Positions 1 through 8,300 are shown, counted from the stretch's first letter. The stretch is 64,000 bases of DNA from Sporosarcina ureae DSM 2281 (GCF_000425545.1 NZ_AUDQ01000009.1:1-64000); one strand, 5' to 3'. A program made the numbers and translations. Notes: generated by a model not told the origin, from the letters alone.

Positions 1-266
1 ACCCTTTTTACAGAATGAAGTGTTGAGTCTTAATTGATGAAAACTGTTGAAAGTTATTTATCGAAAACTGTTGAATTCTACTTGACGGTTACAACTTGTT
101 TTGTGGAGTCTAGGATTTTGATGTATTTTTTCTTGTTGAATATCTTTTTCCTATTCGTTCACAGTAAACAGGACTTTCAGGAAATAAAGTATTCTATCAA
201 TTATGGCAATTGAATACATTCTATACTATATATTATTTTCGTATTAATCAAGGCTTCTTCACAAAC
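1..266. other. gene-free stretch at window start
   Basis: AT-rich sequence with no coding frame that I can support. A short motif, GAAAACTGTTGAA, occurs twice near positions 48-78. Nothing else stands out before the first family A palindrome. Confidence 0.5.
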
Positions 267-333
267 GGTACCAGGTCCCCGCACAACTCTGATTCAATTC
301 AGAATTGTTTCTGATTTGTGTTGGGACCTGGCA
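267..333. repeat. family A palindromic repeat, copy A1
   Basis: The copy begins GGTACCAGGTCCC and ends GGGACCTGGCAC, giving long terminal inverted repeats. An inner palindrome, CAATTCAGAATTG, lies in the middle. Near-identical copies lie at 1805-1872 and 9067-9134, with a decayed one at 5495-5559. It lies just past the terminator of the P450 gene. Confidence 0.85.
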
Positions 334-355
334 CTTTCTTTTTCCAGTCAAAAAA

Positions 356-388
356 GAGCTTCCTGATCTATTTTCGATCAGAAAGCTC
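356..388 (-). terminator. rho-independent terminator of the P450 gene
   Basis: On the minus strand GAGCTTTCTGATC pairs with GATCAGGAAGCTC around an 8-base loop and is followed by six T. It lies 55 bp past the P450 stop codon. Confidence 0.8.
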
Positions 389-443
389 CTCTAGTTATTT
401 CATCCAACTAGTACCTACTTTTCGTGTTATACAGATAAACGGT

Positions 444-1703
444 TTACTCTTTGAACAACAATGCTTTGCTATTCGGATAAGTTGGGAACTGATTCATCGG
501 AATCGTCCAATCTTGCTCCGGTACAGTAAATTCGTATTTATTCACTAACTGGTCAGAAAAGACGCGCAGGCTGTGAAGAGTAATCCATTCACCCGCACAA
601 CGGTGCATTTCTCTGAACTTCCCGCCACCTTGTGCAAGCATTTCATATTGCTCTTCATAAGAAATATCTTTCGCTTTCCCTACATATCGTCTACTGTCAA
701 ACTGATCTGGAGAAGCGATGGTTCGCTCATCATGGTTACTTCCGTAAAGATCCAGCACCACCCAGCTATCTTTCGGAATCAAGTACCCATCCACTTCTAC
801 ATCTCTCACAGTAATCGCAGGTAGCATGGGGAAAAATGGATAGTAACGACGCATTTCTTGAATGAAAGAATCTTGTAAGTTGTCGAAATTAGCTTTCAAC
901 TCTTCAAAAATATCTCTCTTAGCGAAAAGCGCGTGCCCCATCAATGCCACCCAGACAGTTAATGCTACAGTTGGACGGATGATATTTAACAACTCAACTG
1001 CTGCTACTTCCACCGGTAACAATTCTCCGTCGAGATTAGTCGCATTGGCAAAAACATACAAAGCCAAATGTTCTTTTCCCGGAACGGGGTGCTTTCTTGC
1101 TTCTTCTATGAGATCCTGAGCCCATTTTTCGGACTCCTTGCGATCCGTCACTCCTTTTACATGATCAATTGGAGAAGTAACCGCGCCACTAATCATGGAA
1201 ATTTGGTTTCTTGCAAGCTTTTCTACCATTTTTGTATCAAACTTTTCCAAGTTAATACCAGCCCATTCTGAAATGGTAGTAAACAACACTCTATTGGCGA
1301 GGTCAAACAACTCAAATTCACCGTGCTGTTTGTCTAGCTCCTTTGATACATTCTCCGCTAACAACTCACGGTACTCTTCCATTCTATCGGGAGTCATCAA
1401 ATCCATGAAATAGTTCTTGCGATGATGGTGCTCTTCTCCATCTAACGTCTGTACACCGTCTTCACCAAACAAAGTTTTCAACACTGGTTTGGGCATAGCG
1501 CCAGTTCGTGTAAAGTACTCCGGATTATAAAATGTACGAGCAGCTTCTTCCCCGTAAATGGCCGTGATTTCCTTCGTTAAAAAACTAGCTTTTACAACAG
1601 GTGCACTCACGTCTTTACGCAACTCACCTAAAAGATTATATCCTGAATTGATCAGTTCCTTCACATCAGTTAATTTAACTTTTGTTTCGGGTACTTTTTT
1701 CAT
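444..1703 (-). CDS. cytochrome P450, CYP152 fatty acid peroxygenase family
   Basis: A 419-residue soluble P450 of the CYP152 family. These enzymes use hydrogen peroxide directly to hydroxylate or decarboxylate fatty acids. I see the family pair Arg243-Pro244 in ELLNIIRPTVAL, which binds the substrate carboxylate, Gln85 in the VQTLDGEEHHHRK region, the RRYYPF motif, and the heme thiolate Cys369 in HRCAGE. The length matches the B. subtilis relative YbdT. It is a single gene with its own terminator, flanked on both sides by family A repeats, and no redox partner adjoins it, as expected for a peroxygenase. The choice between alpha/beta-hydroxylase and decarboxylase cannot be read from the sequence. 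Confidence 0.9.
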   Translation of the reverse strand: MKKVPETKVKLTDVKELINSGYNLLGELRKDVSAPVVKASFLTKEITAIYGEEAARTFYNPEYFTRTGAMPKPVLKTLFGEDGVQTLDGEEHHHRKNYFMDLMTPDRMEEYRELLAENVSKELDKQHGEFELFDLANRVLFTTISEWAGINLEKFDTKMVEKLARNQISMISGAVTSPIDHVKGVTDRKESEKWAQDLIEEARKHPVPGKEHLALYVFANATNLDGELLPVEVAAVELLNIIRPTVALTVWVALMGHALFAKRDIFEELKANFDNLQDSFIQEMRRYYPFFPMLPAITVRDVEVDGYLIPKDSWVVLDLYGSNHDERTIASPDQFDSRRYVGKAKDISYEEQYEMLAQGGGKFREMHRCAGEWITLHSLRVFSDQLVNKYEFTVPEQDWTIPMNQFPTYPNSKALLFKE

Positions 1704-1804
1704 TCATTCTCACTCCTGTTATATTTTCATATATCACGTAGTAGATTCATGCGTTACTGTCTTATTACCTTATATGTACTCTGGTAAACATTACAATAAC
1801 AATA

Positions 1805-1872
1805 GGTACCAGGTCCCCGCACAACTCTAGTTCAATTCAGAATTGTTTCTAATTTGTATCGGGACCTGGTAC
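1805..1872. repeat. family A palindromic repeat, copy A2
   Basis: The best-preserved copy: GGTACCAGGTCCC at the left and GGGACCTGGTACC at the right form a perfect 13-bp terminal inverted repeat. The interior matches A1 and A4. It lies upstream of the P450 gene. Confidence 0.88.
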
Positions 1873-1881
1873 CCACTCAAA

Positions 1882-1926
1882 AAAGCCATGTACCGAATAA
1901 AATATATTCGCTGCATGGCTAGAGTA
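1882..1926. terminator. bidirectional hairpin terminator
   Basis: AGCCATGtACCGAAT pairs imperfectly with ATTCGctGCATGGCT. Reading minus, the hairpin ends in six T; reading plus, a short T-rich tail follows. It probably terminated the ureohydrolase gene whose remains lie upstream on the minus strand. Confidence 0.65.
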
Positions 1927-1929
1927 GTT

Positions 1930-2208
1930 TTTATTAGTTAGTATGGTTTTCTTGTTTTTTAGAATATGGCCCATAAAGTTCAGCATTGTCATTGCTGCTA
2001 TCCAAGTCGTGGTGCCAGTAGAAACATATTGAGGAGCAACTTCAACTAGGTCGAAACAAATGATGTCCCTGCTTCAGTGATTTCAATTACAATGTCGTTT
2101 AGGAAATTGAATGAGAAACCCCTAGGCGAAGGAGCCCCTGTAACCGTTGCTAATGATGTATCAATGCAATCAATATCGATCGTAACATAGTACTTGATTA
2201 TTGGCTGT
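1930..2208 (-). pseudogene. 3' fragment of a ureohydrolase (agmatinase/arginase family), frameshifted
   Basis: Translating the minus strand gives AQPIIKYYVTIDIDCIDTS followed by LATVTGAPSPRGFSFNF. This is the ureohydrolase metal-site signature (SxDxDxxDP...GTGxPxPGG) in decayed form. After TEAGTSFVS an in-frame stop appears; shifting the frame by one base near 2050 restores DLVEVAPQY and the C-terminal helix region. The 5' two thirds are missing and the break coincides with the start of repeat B1. In the DxD-x-D motif the conserved Pro has become Thr. It is a dead gene; whether it was agmatinase, arginase or formiminoglutamase is not resolved. Confidence 0.8.
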
Positions 2209-2264
2209 GCGTAAAACTTTCATGATTGTTTACACATTCGTCAAAGTTTCTCACATAGGTACCT
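2206..2264 (+). repeat. family B repeat, copy B1
   Basis: The copy reads TGTGCGTAAAACTTTCATGA, then TTGTTTACAC and CACATAGGTACCT. It matches the shared core (AAACTTTCATGATTGTTTAA) and right end (CACACAGGTACCT) of the family. It interrupts the ureohydrolase remnant and lies 60 bp past the stop of the next gene. Confidence 0.8.
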
Positions 2265-2324
2265 TATTTCATTTTCTAGATTAATATTTGGGTAGTATAA
2301 GTCATGTTATACTAAACACTAACA

Positions 2325-2930
2325 TTAAACTAAATCAGATAGCTTATTTCTGACATCTTCTAAATTTTTATGTATATGAGTAATTTCGCCTTTAAATACT
2401 AATTCAAGACTTGAAATCTCTGTAGTGATTTTCTCTTTATCTAATAGGTAGCTATTAGCATTGTTTAGAGAGTATCTCTCAATACTATTCAATTTACTTC
2501 TAATTTCTAATATACTTTCGGTTCTTGGTAAGATTTTTTGCGATACGATAGGGCTAATTGTCTTTTCTAATTCGGTAACTTGAATATTAGCTTCCGTTAT
2601 ACATTGCTTTGTAGGTTCGAACCTATCCATTTTTTCTCTCAAATTATTTAAAATACGCAAACAGCTATTTATGTTATCTATAACTTCTGGAGCCTCTTTT
2701 TCTAATTTCCCTAACTTATTCAGCTCATGTAATTTAGATTTAAACTCAGATTTTTGTTTGCCTAATAAATTTTCATATTCCTTATTTTTCTCATCTATCA
2801 GCCTATTCATCTCTAGCACTTTTTTTTGGTATTCTTTTTTATCTTTACGCGTTACTATAATAGTGCCAAAACTAATTATCAATGACAAAACTGTACATAT
2901 ATTAACTATATTAACTATAATAACTTCCAT
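2325..2930 (-). CDS. hypothetical membrane-anchored coiled-coil protein
   Basis: 201 residues. One N-terminal membrane segment (about residues 5-25, hydrophobic and rich in Ile/Val) is followed by a basic stretch and then a long charged coiled coil (about 30-75 and again 95-195). No catalytic motif is visible and I recognise no family. The topology suggests a cytoplasmic coiled-coil tail held at the membrane. It lies alone between repeats B1 and B2, so it behaves as a single-gene unit of the repeat-separated array. The Shine-Dalgarno before the ATG is weak. AT content is higher than in the glycolytic genes, consistent with acquired DNA. Confidence 0.6.
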   Translation of the reverse strand: MEVIIVNIVNICTVLSLIISFGTIIVTRKDKKEYQKKVLEMNRLIDEKNKEYENLLGKQKSEFKSKLHELNKLGKLEKEAPEVIDNINSCLRILNNLREKMDRFEPTKQCITEANIQVTELEKTISPIVSQKILPRTESILEIRSKLNSIERYSLNNANSYLLDKEKITTEISSLELVFKGEITHIHKNLEDVRNKLSDLV

Positions 2931-2965
2931 ATCCTATGCACACTTCTTTCTAATCCTCTAATTAA

Positions 2966-3027
2966 AGATACCTGTGCGTCAAACTTTCATGATGGTTTAA
3001 ACAGTCACTTTTGTTTCTCACACAGCT
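2966..3027 (+). repeat. family B repeat, copy B2
   Basis: It starts AGATACCTGTGCGTCAAACT and continues with the core TTTCATGATGGTTTAAAC and the right part TTGTTTCTCACACAG. The final GGTACCT is lost. Confidence 0.8.
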
Positions 3028-3116
3028 AACATTTTTATAACATCTTCTTTCCAGTAATCCCATTTTTCCTGGTTATGTCTATCATAAGCTAAAAGGACTG
3101 AAATGTCTGTACTATG
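3018..3116 (-). pseudogene. decayed 3' gene fragment between repeats B2 and B3
   Basis: The minus strand has 32 sense codons ending in a stop inside repeat B2; the translation ends ...HNQEKWDYWKEDVIKMLAV. The composition (charged, Trp/Tyr-rich, no low complexity) looks like the C-terminus of a real protein. An in-frame stop just upstream and repeat B3 cut it off. I do not recognise the parent family. It may be the remains of one lost gene of the array. Confidence 0.35.
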
Positions 3117-3134
3117 TTATTTCCTATTAGTGAA

Positions 3135-3197
3135 ATATACCTGTGTGTAAAAATTACATGATTGTTCAAACATTCATGTTTATTTTTCTACGAATAG
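3135..3197 (+). repeat. family B repeat, copy B3
   Basis: A divergent copy with ATATACCTGTGTGTAAAA at the left, CATGATTGTTCAAACATTC in the core and a degraded right end. Orientation is the same as in the other copies. Confidence 0.7.
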
Positions 3198-3234
3198 TGA
3201 GACCGTACTTCATCGCTAACGTAGCCAATTCAAA
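3166..3234 (-). pseudogene. possible 3' gene fragment ending in repeat B3
   Basis: A short minus-strand frame (22 sense codons, beginning FELATLAMKYGLTIRR) stops inside repeat B3, in the same geometry as the fragment ending in B2. It is too short to identify, and chance cannot be excluded. Confidence 0.2.
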
Positions 3235-3568
3235 CTATAATTTTTTTTCATTTCTTTATTTTCTTATCTTTACGCACTTCTTCTCACTATAGACGTAGGT
3301 TATTGTATATAGTTTCATTTTATTTTCAAGAACTAAAAAACGATAAAGCAACTGATTTCCACAGTTTCTCTATCGTATTGGTTAATAGGTACCTTATTCA
3401 TTAATGCGTCTCCATAACGGAACTTGCAACATTCATTCAGAAATACTATATGCGCCCTATTATCTATTTAGAAAGACGATGTATCCTTTTCTAGAAAACT
3501 CTCTATATGAAGTATGAGGAGTACTAAATAGATACTCTTACAACACTTTACTCTAGGGGGACCACCAT
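3235..3568. other. non-coding stretch with a hairpin and a partial repeat end
   Basis: No gene here. A stem-loop at about 3338-3376 pairs ACGATA with TATCGT and AACTG with CAGTT. At about 3385-3397 the string AATAGGTACCTTATTC matches the right end of family B, as if only the end of another copy remained. The Shine-Dalgarno of the next gene (AGGGGGACCACC) closes the stretch. Confidence 0.45.
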
Positions 3569-4393
3569 ATGAAATTATTAATTAACGAAGATCCAATTCT
3601 ATTATTACCTTCATTGGCAATGAAGGTGGGATTAAATGCTGCGATATTCTTGCAACAACTTCACTACCGTTTAAATATTTCAAAAAATATCCGCGACGGT
3701 CATAAATGGGTGTTCAATACATACGACGACTGGATGGAAGAATTTCCGTTTTGGTCGTTAAACACGATTAAACGGATAACGTACGACTTAGAACAAAAAG
3801 GTTATCTGATTTCCACTTCCAAGCACAATAAGATGAAAATCGACAACACAAAATGGTACCGAATCGATTATGAAAGACTGCCATTTTCGTATACGCCAAA
3901 TGAGATATTGGTAGACCCAAAAGTGGACACTCCACCACCCCAACATGAGACGACTGTCAACTCACACTTGGATGCTGTGCAAACCCATACTGGTACGAAG
4001 GCGTATCCCACTATGGGACGGCCTATAACCAAAGAACTTAAGAATAAAAAGAATAAAACCATTGTCGAGAAGAATCTCTACGTCGCACATTCTGTGATCC
4101 AGTACCTAAATGACAAAACCGGAAAACATTTTAAAGCAGAGTCCGCTGCTACCCGTAAATTCATCAACGGTCGAATCAAAGAAGGCTACACACAGGAAGA
4201 CTTTATTCGTGTCATTGATCTAAAGGCCAAGCAGTGGTTGAACCACCGTGAATTTAATGCGTTCCTTAGACCATCGACTTTGTTTAACGCAACGAATTTT
4301 GAAAACTATATCAATGAACTAGGCGTGGCCAAGAAACCGGATATAGAAATATACATACCACCGGTTCTTGATTTTAGTAGTGGTGAGAGGTAA
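3569..4393 (+). CDS. phage-type replication protein with conserved phage C-terminal domain
   Basis: 274 residues. The N-terminal half (about 1-100) resembles the winged-helix DNA-binding part of phage replication organisers: hydrophobic helices, then the helix-turn-helix-like NTIKRITYDLEQKGYLI. A Pro/Thr-rich linker (about 110-160) leads to a C-terminal domain of about 170-250 with VIQYLNDKTGKHF, an Arg/Lys-rich helix and FLRPSTLFNATNFENYI. That pattern matches the conserved phage C-terminal domain found in DnaD-like replication proteins. A strong Shine-Dalgarno lies 9 bp before the ATG. No helicase loader, integrase or other phage gene is near, so this is an orphan. It sits between repeats B3 and B4. 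Confidence 0.7.
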   Translation: MKLLINEDPILLLPSLAMKVGLNAAIFLQQLHYRLNISKNIRDGHKWVFNTYDDWMEEFPFWSLNTIKRITYDLEQKGYLISTSKHNKMKIDNTKWYRIDYERLPFSYTPNEILVDPKVDTPPPQHETTVNSHLDAVQTHTGTKAYPTMGRPITKELKNKKNKTIVEKNLYVAHSVIQYLNDKTGKHFKAESAATRKFINGRIKEGYTQEDFIRVIDLKAKQWLNHREFNAFLRPSTLFNATNFENYINELGVAKKPDIEIYIPPVLDFSSGER

Positions 4394-4448
4394 GTAATAG
4401 TTCGAATAGTAATGGAGCTATCAAGTTCACACAGAACTTTGTGAACGT

Positions 4449-4498
4449 CACATGAGCGTGAAACTTTCATGATTGTTTCACACCGACACGTTATTTTG
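4449..4498 (+). repeat. family B repeat, copy B4
   Basis: A shortened copy carrying GCGTGAAACTTTCATGATTG and a degraded right half (CGACACGTTATTTTG). It lies between two convergent stop codons, 55 and 40 bp away. Confidence 0.7.
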
Positions 4499-4538
4499 CT
4501 TCGTCTACTACTTTCACTGTATCTACCACTCCACTACT

Positions 4539-5225
4539 TTACTTCCTTTCTGGCGTGGCGTTATACTTCTTCCGCACCTGCTGCAAGTGCGCTTTCCTGA
4601 TCGACTTCTTTTCCTCTTTCGGAAGATCTGCAAGCTGATCTAGGTTATTGATTATACTGTTCATCTGATTGTCAGTGAGACGAGGTCTATCATCTTGCTT
4701 GATTGCTTTCACCAATCCACGATAATGGACAATATCAGCTGACCGAAACGGTTCTTTGAATTTGAATTCGACCACATTAGAGAAAGCGATGATGGAGCAT
4801 ACAGGCAGATTGGGCAAGTTCAGATGGCTTTTGAGCGCTTCTATGTGACCATAGTTCTGCCTTATCGGATTGTAGAATTTCTGTTTATTTTTATAGATGA
4901 CCTGAGTCCAGTATTTCTGATTTTCACTGCCGAAGATCCATCCTTTATAGTGTTTGGTTTCGATGACGTGCAGGCCATATTTAGAGACGACAACATGGTC
5001 GATCTGCGTCAATCCATACTGTGCGTCCTCGACGTAGAGATCATGATAAGCCTGGTACTCTTCGCCTAGTTTTTTGAGTCGTTTCTGCACGATTCGCTCA
5101 CCGACAGCGCCTCGCCATTTTGGCAATTGCAACTGAACGACGGTGATTAGAACCACCATGACAACGAGGAACCAGAAGGCTTTCAATTTTAGGATATATA
5201 ATAGGGTGGCAAAAAATAACTCCAT
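4539..5225 (-). CDS. NERD (nuclease-related domain) membrane protein
   Basis: 228 residues. An N-terminal membrane helix (about 10-32) is followed by a NERD domain (about 38-150). I see the G39-x3-GE start, Asp76 in QIDHVVVS, and Glu89-x-Lys91 in HVIETKHYKGW, which together give the D...ExK layout of the restriction-endonuclease-like fold. The basic tail (about 195-228) has many Lys/Arg residues. NERD proteins are thought to process DNA, but substrates are mostly unknown. It is monocistronic between B4 and B5. Given its island-like setting it could be part of a defence or mobile-element function; that is inference. Confidence 0.8.
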   Translation of the reverse strand: MELFFATLLYILKLKAFWFLVVMVVLITVVQLQLPKWRGAVGERIVQKRLKKLGEEYQAYHDLYVEDAQYGLTQIDHVVVSKYGLHVIETKHYKGWIFGSENQKYWTQVIYKNKQKFYNPIRQNYGHIEALKSHLNLPNLPVCSIIAFSNVVEFKFKEPFRSADIVHYRGLVKAIKQDDRPRLTDNQMNSIINNLDQLADLPKEEKKSIRKAHLQQVRKKYNATPERK

Positions 5226-5400
5226 TTTGTATATGCTCGCTTTCTATATCATATCTATTTACTTGATACTCATATATTACCGTGACACCAGAAGTAAGTC
5301 ACTATACTCTCGTTAAGACATTTTTGAATTAGATTCTACTTCTCCTTGTTACTTATCCAAAATAATCCCCTCTAATTAAATTTTGAATCGAAAAAGTGAA

Positions 5401-5463
5401 TAGTACCTGCGCATGAAACTTTCATGATTGTTTAAAAATTCACGTTTGTTTCTCATACAAATG
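5401..5463 (+). repeat. family B repeat, copy B5
   Basis: It reads AGTACCTGCGCATGAAACTT, TCATGATTGTTTAAAAATTC and CACGTTTGTTTCTCATAC. It lies between two divergent genes, so unlike most copies it does not follow a stop codon. Confidence 0.8.
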
Positions 5464-5494
5464 GCATCTTTAATGCCTGATATTTTCTAACAAA

Positions 5495-5559
5495 TAGCAC
5501 TAGGTCCACCTATAAATCTAAATCGATTCAAAATTGGTTCTGATTTTTGCGGGAACTTA
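5495..5559. repeat. family A palindromic repeat, decayed copy A3
   Basis: ACTAGGTCCACC at the left, a middle resembling the A core (GATTCAAAATTGGTTCTGATTT) split by substitutions, and GCGGGAACTTA at the right. The terminal inverted repeat is largely lost. Confidence 0.55.
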
Positions 5560-5647
5560 TTCTGACCTTCAGATAATAACGATAAAAAAGCTTTAAAAAT
5601 ATATAACCTATGTCTCTTAATTATCTATATTGTGACATTTATCTCTT

Positions 5648-5670
5648 CAGTTCACAAGAACTGGTATAAT
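5648..5670 (+). promoter_or_regulatory. promoter with palindromic operator for the GIY-YIG gene
   Basis: A consensus -10 TATAAT lies at 5665-5670. Directly upstream, in the -35 to -10 spacer, is a perfect palindrome CAGTTC-ACAA-GAACTG at 5648-5663. A repressor bound there would block the promoter. The half-sites are inverted relative to the Bacillus LexA box (GAAC-N4-GTTC), so it is probably not an SOS site. Confidence 0.5.
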
Positions 5671-5777
5671 AGTTTCATATACTGTAAAAAGTATCGTATT
5701 TCTGCATAAACAAGTCGATTACTATCAATTGATGTTGTTGGTTACTACTATTCGAAAAAATGAAAGGGGTTTTTGTA

Positions 5778-7514
5778 TTGAGTAAAAAAGAGTTAAAGAA
5801 ACAACTGCCTGACGACCTACAGACATTATCTTCCCAAAAGTCATATGACAAATTAAAATGGTTTGAAAAGACATGGAGCGTATTATTAATTATTCTATCT
5901 TTACTCGCATTCGTATTCCCAGAGGCAATATTTATTGTTGGCCCTATAATTGCTTGGAAGTTGCGGAAAGCAATAAAGAAGAACAATAAAGTTTTTGAGG
6001 AATATGAAGTGCTGTTCACTTTAGAGGAAGATAAGAATAGGCAATTAGATATCTTTAACGCTGAATTGAAAGAGTTAGAAGATAAGATTACTAACAGTAA
6101 AGAGGAATTAGATTTCATTAAAGATGAGATTGTCAATAGTAAAGAATTATTTGGACAACGTAAAGAAGAATTTAGAAATGAAGTACGAGATGAAATGAAC
6201 CAGCAGATTAAGGAAGCAAATACTGAAGCTGAAAAGATTAGAGAAATTGCAGCTTATGATGCAGCAAATATACTAAAGGATGTTCAAAAATATATTGATG
6301 AGCGCAATCAACTATTGGCCGATAATGAGAAATCCGAAAAACAATTGAAAACAAACACCAACAAAATTATTAAAGCAAAAGCAGAAATACTGGGAATCAA
6401 AACACTGACTGATCGTTTTCCATCCGTCATTGATTATTCTAAGTTGGAGGAAGAGGTACGTAAAGTCAGTCAATTTTATGACGAAGAAAGCTTGTTGCAA
6501 AATTTGATTGAGCTTAATTGTCATTATAAAAACTCGAAAGAACTCAGAAAAGAAATGACCCGTAATAAGCGGGAGATGAGCAAAGTACTGGATACCTATG
6601 TTGACCGTTATACAACCAAGGGAAACAAGACTATTTATCAGTTAATGGTAATAGGCCTGCAGGCGGAATTACAAAACATCTTATTTACACTTACTTACTC
6701 AAAACTCGAAGAAGCACAAGATAATGTTCGTACTTTAGTAAGAAAATACTTAACGATCTGTGCAGACGGCAATAATCAAATTTTACCTACAATCACTCGT
6801 TTTCTAACAGAGATTGAACCAATCTTCTTGGAAGCGATAGAAATAGAACACCACTATTATGCAAAACGCGAACGTGAAAAAGAGGAGCAGCAAGCGATTC
6901 GTGAACAGATGAGGCAAGATGCCGCTGAAAGAAAAGCACTGAAAGAACAACAGAAAAAGCTGGAGCAAGAAGAAGCAAAGTTCTTAGTTGAAATGGAACG
7001 AAACAGAGAACTACTGTTATCTGAAACGGATACCGATAAAATTTCAAGCCTAGAAGCCCGTATTCAAGAGTTGGAAAATCAGCAGAATGAACTTGAAGCG
7101 AAGAAGGAAGAAATCACTAGACTTGCAAATGGTAAAGCCGGATATGTTTATGTGATATCCAACTTAGGTTCATTTGGAGATAACATGTTCAAAATCGGCA
7201 TGACAAGAAGGTTAAATCCACAGGAACGCGTTGATGAACTGGGAAGTGCCTCCGTGCCGTTCAAATTCGATATCCATGCTATGATTTTCAGTAATGATGC
7301 AGTAGGCCTTGAAAATCAACTACATCAACTATTACAAAAACAGCGAGTCAATAAAGTAAACTTGAGAAAAGAATTTTTCGAAACAACTGTTCACGAGTTG
7401 CAAGAAGTAGTAGAAGAAATCGATCCGACTGTAGAGTTCAAAACGACACTATTAGCCCAAGAATATTATCAAAGTCAAGAATTGAAGGAAGAACAATTAA
7501 CTAATGTTGGATGA
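5778..7514 (+). CDS. DUF4041 protein with C-terminal GIY-YIG (T5orf172/MUG113) domain
   Basis: I place the start at TTG 5778, because AAAGGGG at 5763-5769 is an ideal Shine-Dalgarno for it, while the ATG at 5760 has none; this gives 578 residues. Order: a short basic start, a hydrophobic pair of helices (about 30-62), a coiled coil (about 75-200), the DUF4041-like region (about 210-360) with YSKLEEEVRKVSQFYDEE, a second long coiled coil (about 370-445), and a C-terminal domain (about 453-550). There GYVYVISN, MFKIGMTRR and the later EFFE form the GIY-YIG-like nuclease core seen in T5orf172/MUG113 proteins. Such proteins recur on phages and in accessory islands. A nuclease role is inferred. 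Confidence 0.8.
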   Translation: MSKKELKKQLPDDLQTLSSQKSYDKLKWFEKTWSVLLIILSLLAFVFPEAIFIVGPIIAWKLRKAIKKNNKVFEEYEVLFTLEEDKNRQLDIFNAELKELEDKITNSKEELDFIKDEIVNSKELFGQRKEEFRNEVRDEMNQQIKEANTEAEKIREIAAYDAANILKDVQKYIDERNQLLADNEKSEKQLKTNTNKIIKAKAEILGIKTLTDRFPSVIDYSKLEEEVRKVSQFYDEESLLQNLIELNCHYKNSKELRKEMTRNKREMSKVLDTYVDRYTTKGNKTIYQLMVIGLQAELQNILFTLTYSKLEEAQDNVRTLVRKYLTICADGNNQILPTITRFLTEIEPIFLEAIEIEHHYYAKREREKEEQQAIREQMRQDAAERKALKEQQKKLEQEEAKFLVEMERNRELLLSETDTDKISSLEARIQELENQQNELEAKKEEITRLANGKAGYVYVISNLGSFGDNMFKIGMTRRLNPQERVDELGSASVPFKFDIHAMIFSNDAVGLENQLHQLLQKQRVNKVNLRKEFFETTVHELQEVVEEIDPTVEFKTTLLAQEYYQSQELKEEQLTNVG

Positions 7515-7544
7515 TTAAAGAGTTGAAAAGCTCCTTCGAATGAA

Positions 7545-7610
7545 AGGTACCTACGCTAGAAACTTTCGTGATTGTTTAAACTTTCACGTTTGTTTCTCAC
7601 ACAGGTACCT
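7545..7610 (+). repeat. family B repeat, copy B6 (complete)
   Basis: The most complete copy, 66 bp. AGGTACCT at the left and CACAGGTACCT at the right form the terminal inverted repeats, and the core reads TTTAAACTTTCACGTTTG. It lies 30 bp past one stop codon and 29 bp from the convergent one. Confidence 0.9.
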
Positions 7611-7639
7611 TATTTTATTTTGGTGTAGGGATTTTTAAA

Positions 7640-8185
7640 TTAGGTAAGTTCTTTCAATATTGATGCCTTCATTTTATTAAATTCATCTTCAGTAATTGCT
7701 CCTTCAAGTTTTAGGTTTTGAAGTCTTTTTAAGCGGACAGTAAAATCGTCGTTAATTATTGTCTGCACATTTGATTTTTTATCTAATTCATCAATCTTTT
7801 TTCGAATCAAATCGGCAACTATTTCTGATTTAGTACATTGAAACTTCAATGCTTTTTCACCGGTTGAGTTAATAGTCATAGTTTCATATAATAATCGTTT
7901 TGAAAAGTCAACGCCTGCAATTTGCTTATATAAAAAGGCGTTAACTTCTCCTCCTATTAATCCTTTATTAAATCCTACTATTACCTTTTTTGATGTTAAA
8001 ACAATTAAACCTGTTCTTACACCTTTATGTTGTTGAATTGTTTGCAAATATTCTATTGGTTCTCCTTCATCTATTGTCATATGGTTAAAAACTAATGAAC
8101 TACTTTCATACGAATGTATATTTATATTTTTTTTATGAATTACACTTCTGCCTTCCCTTTTTAATTGTTCGAATGTCTTATACAA
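7640..8185 (-). CDS. PH-like and SHOCT domain protein
   Basis: 181 residues starting at a TTG preceded by GGGGTGA. The body (about 35-135) has the beta-rich layout of a bacterial PH domain, including GLIVLTSKKVIVGFN, as in proteins that respond to membrane stress. The C-terminus (about 150-180) is a SHOCT domain, RLKRLQNLKLEGAITEDEF and so on, a short helical hairpin usually found at protein ends. No membrane segment or catalytic residues are seen. It is monocistronic between repeats B6 and B7. Function is unknown; oligomerisation or scaffold roles are proposed for these domains. Confidence 0.7.
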   Translation of the reverse strand: MYKTFEQLKREGRSVIHKKNINIHSYESSSLVFNHMTIDEGEPIEYLQTIQQHKGVRTGLIVLTSKKVIVGFNKGLIGGEVNAFLYKQIAGVDFSKRLLYETMTINSTGEKALKFQCTKSEIVADLIRKKIDELDKKSNVQTIINDDFTVRLKRLQNLKLEGAITEDEFNKMKASILKELT

Positions 8186-8300
8186 AAATAATCACCCCAA
8201 TTTAATTAATTTTCATTATTTTTCTGAATGCCATTGTCCATACGCTTCAGCAGCTCCAGCCGCAACTGTCCTACATACTCACTTTCTAAATCAGAAAGTG

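Noticed and set aside
5648..5663. LexA/SOS box
   Set aside because: Half-sites are GTTC-N4-GAAC, the reverse of the Bacillus consensus GAAC-N4-GTTC.
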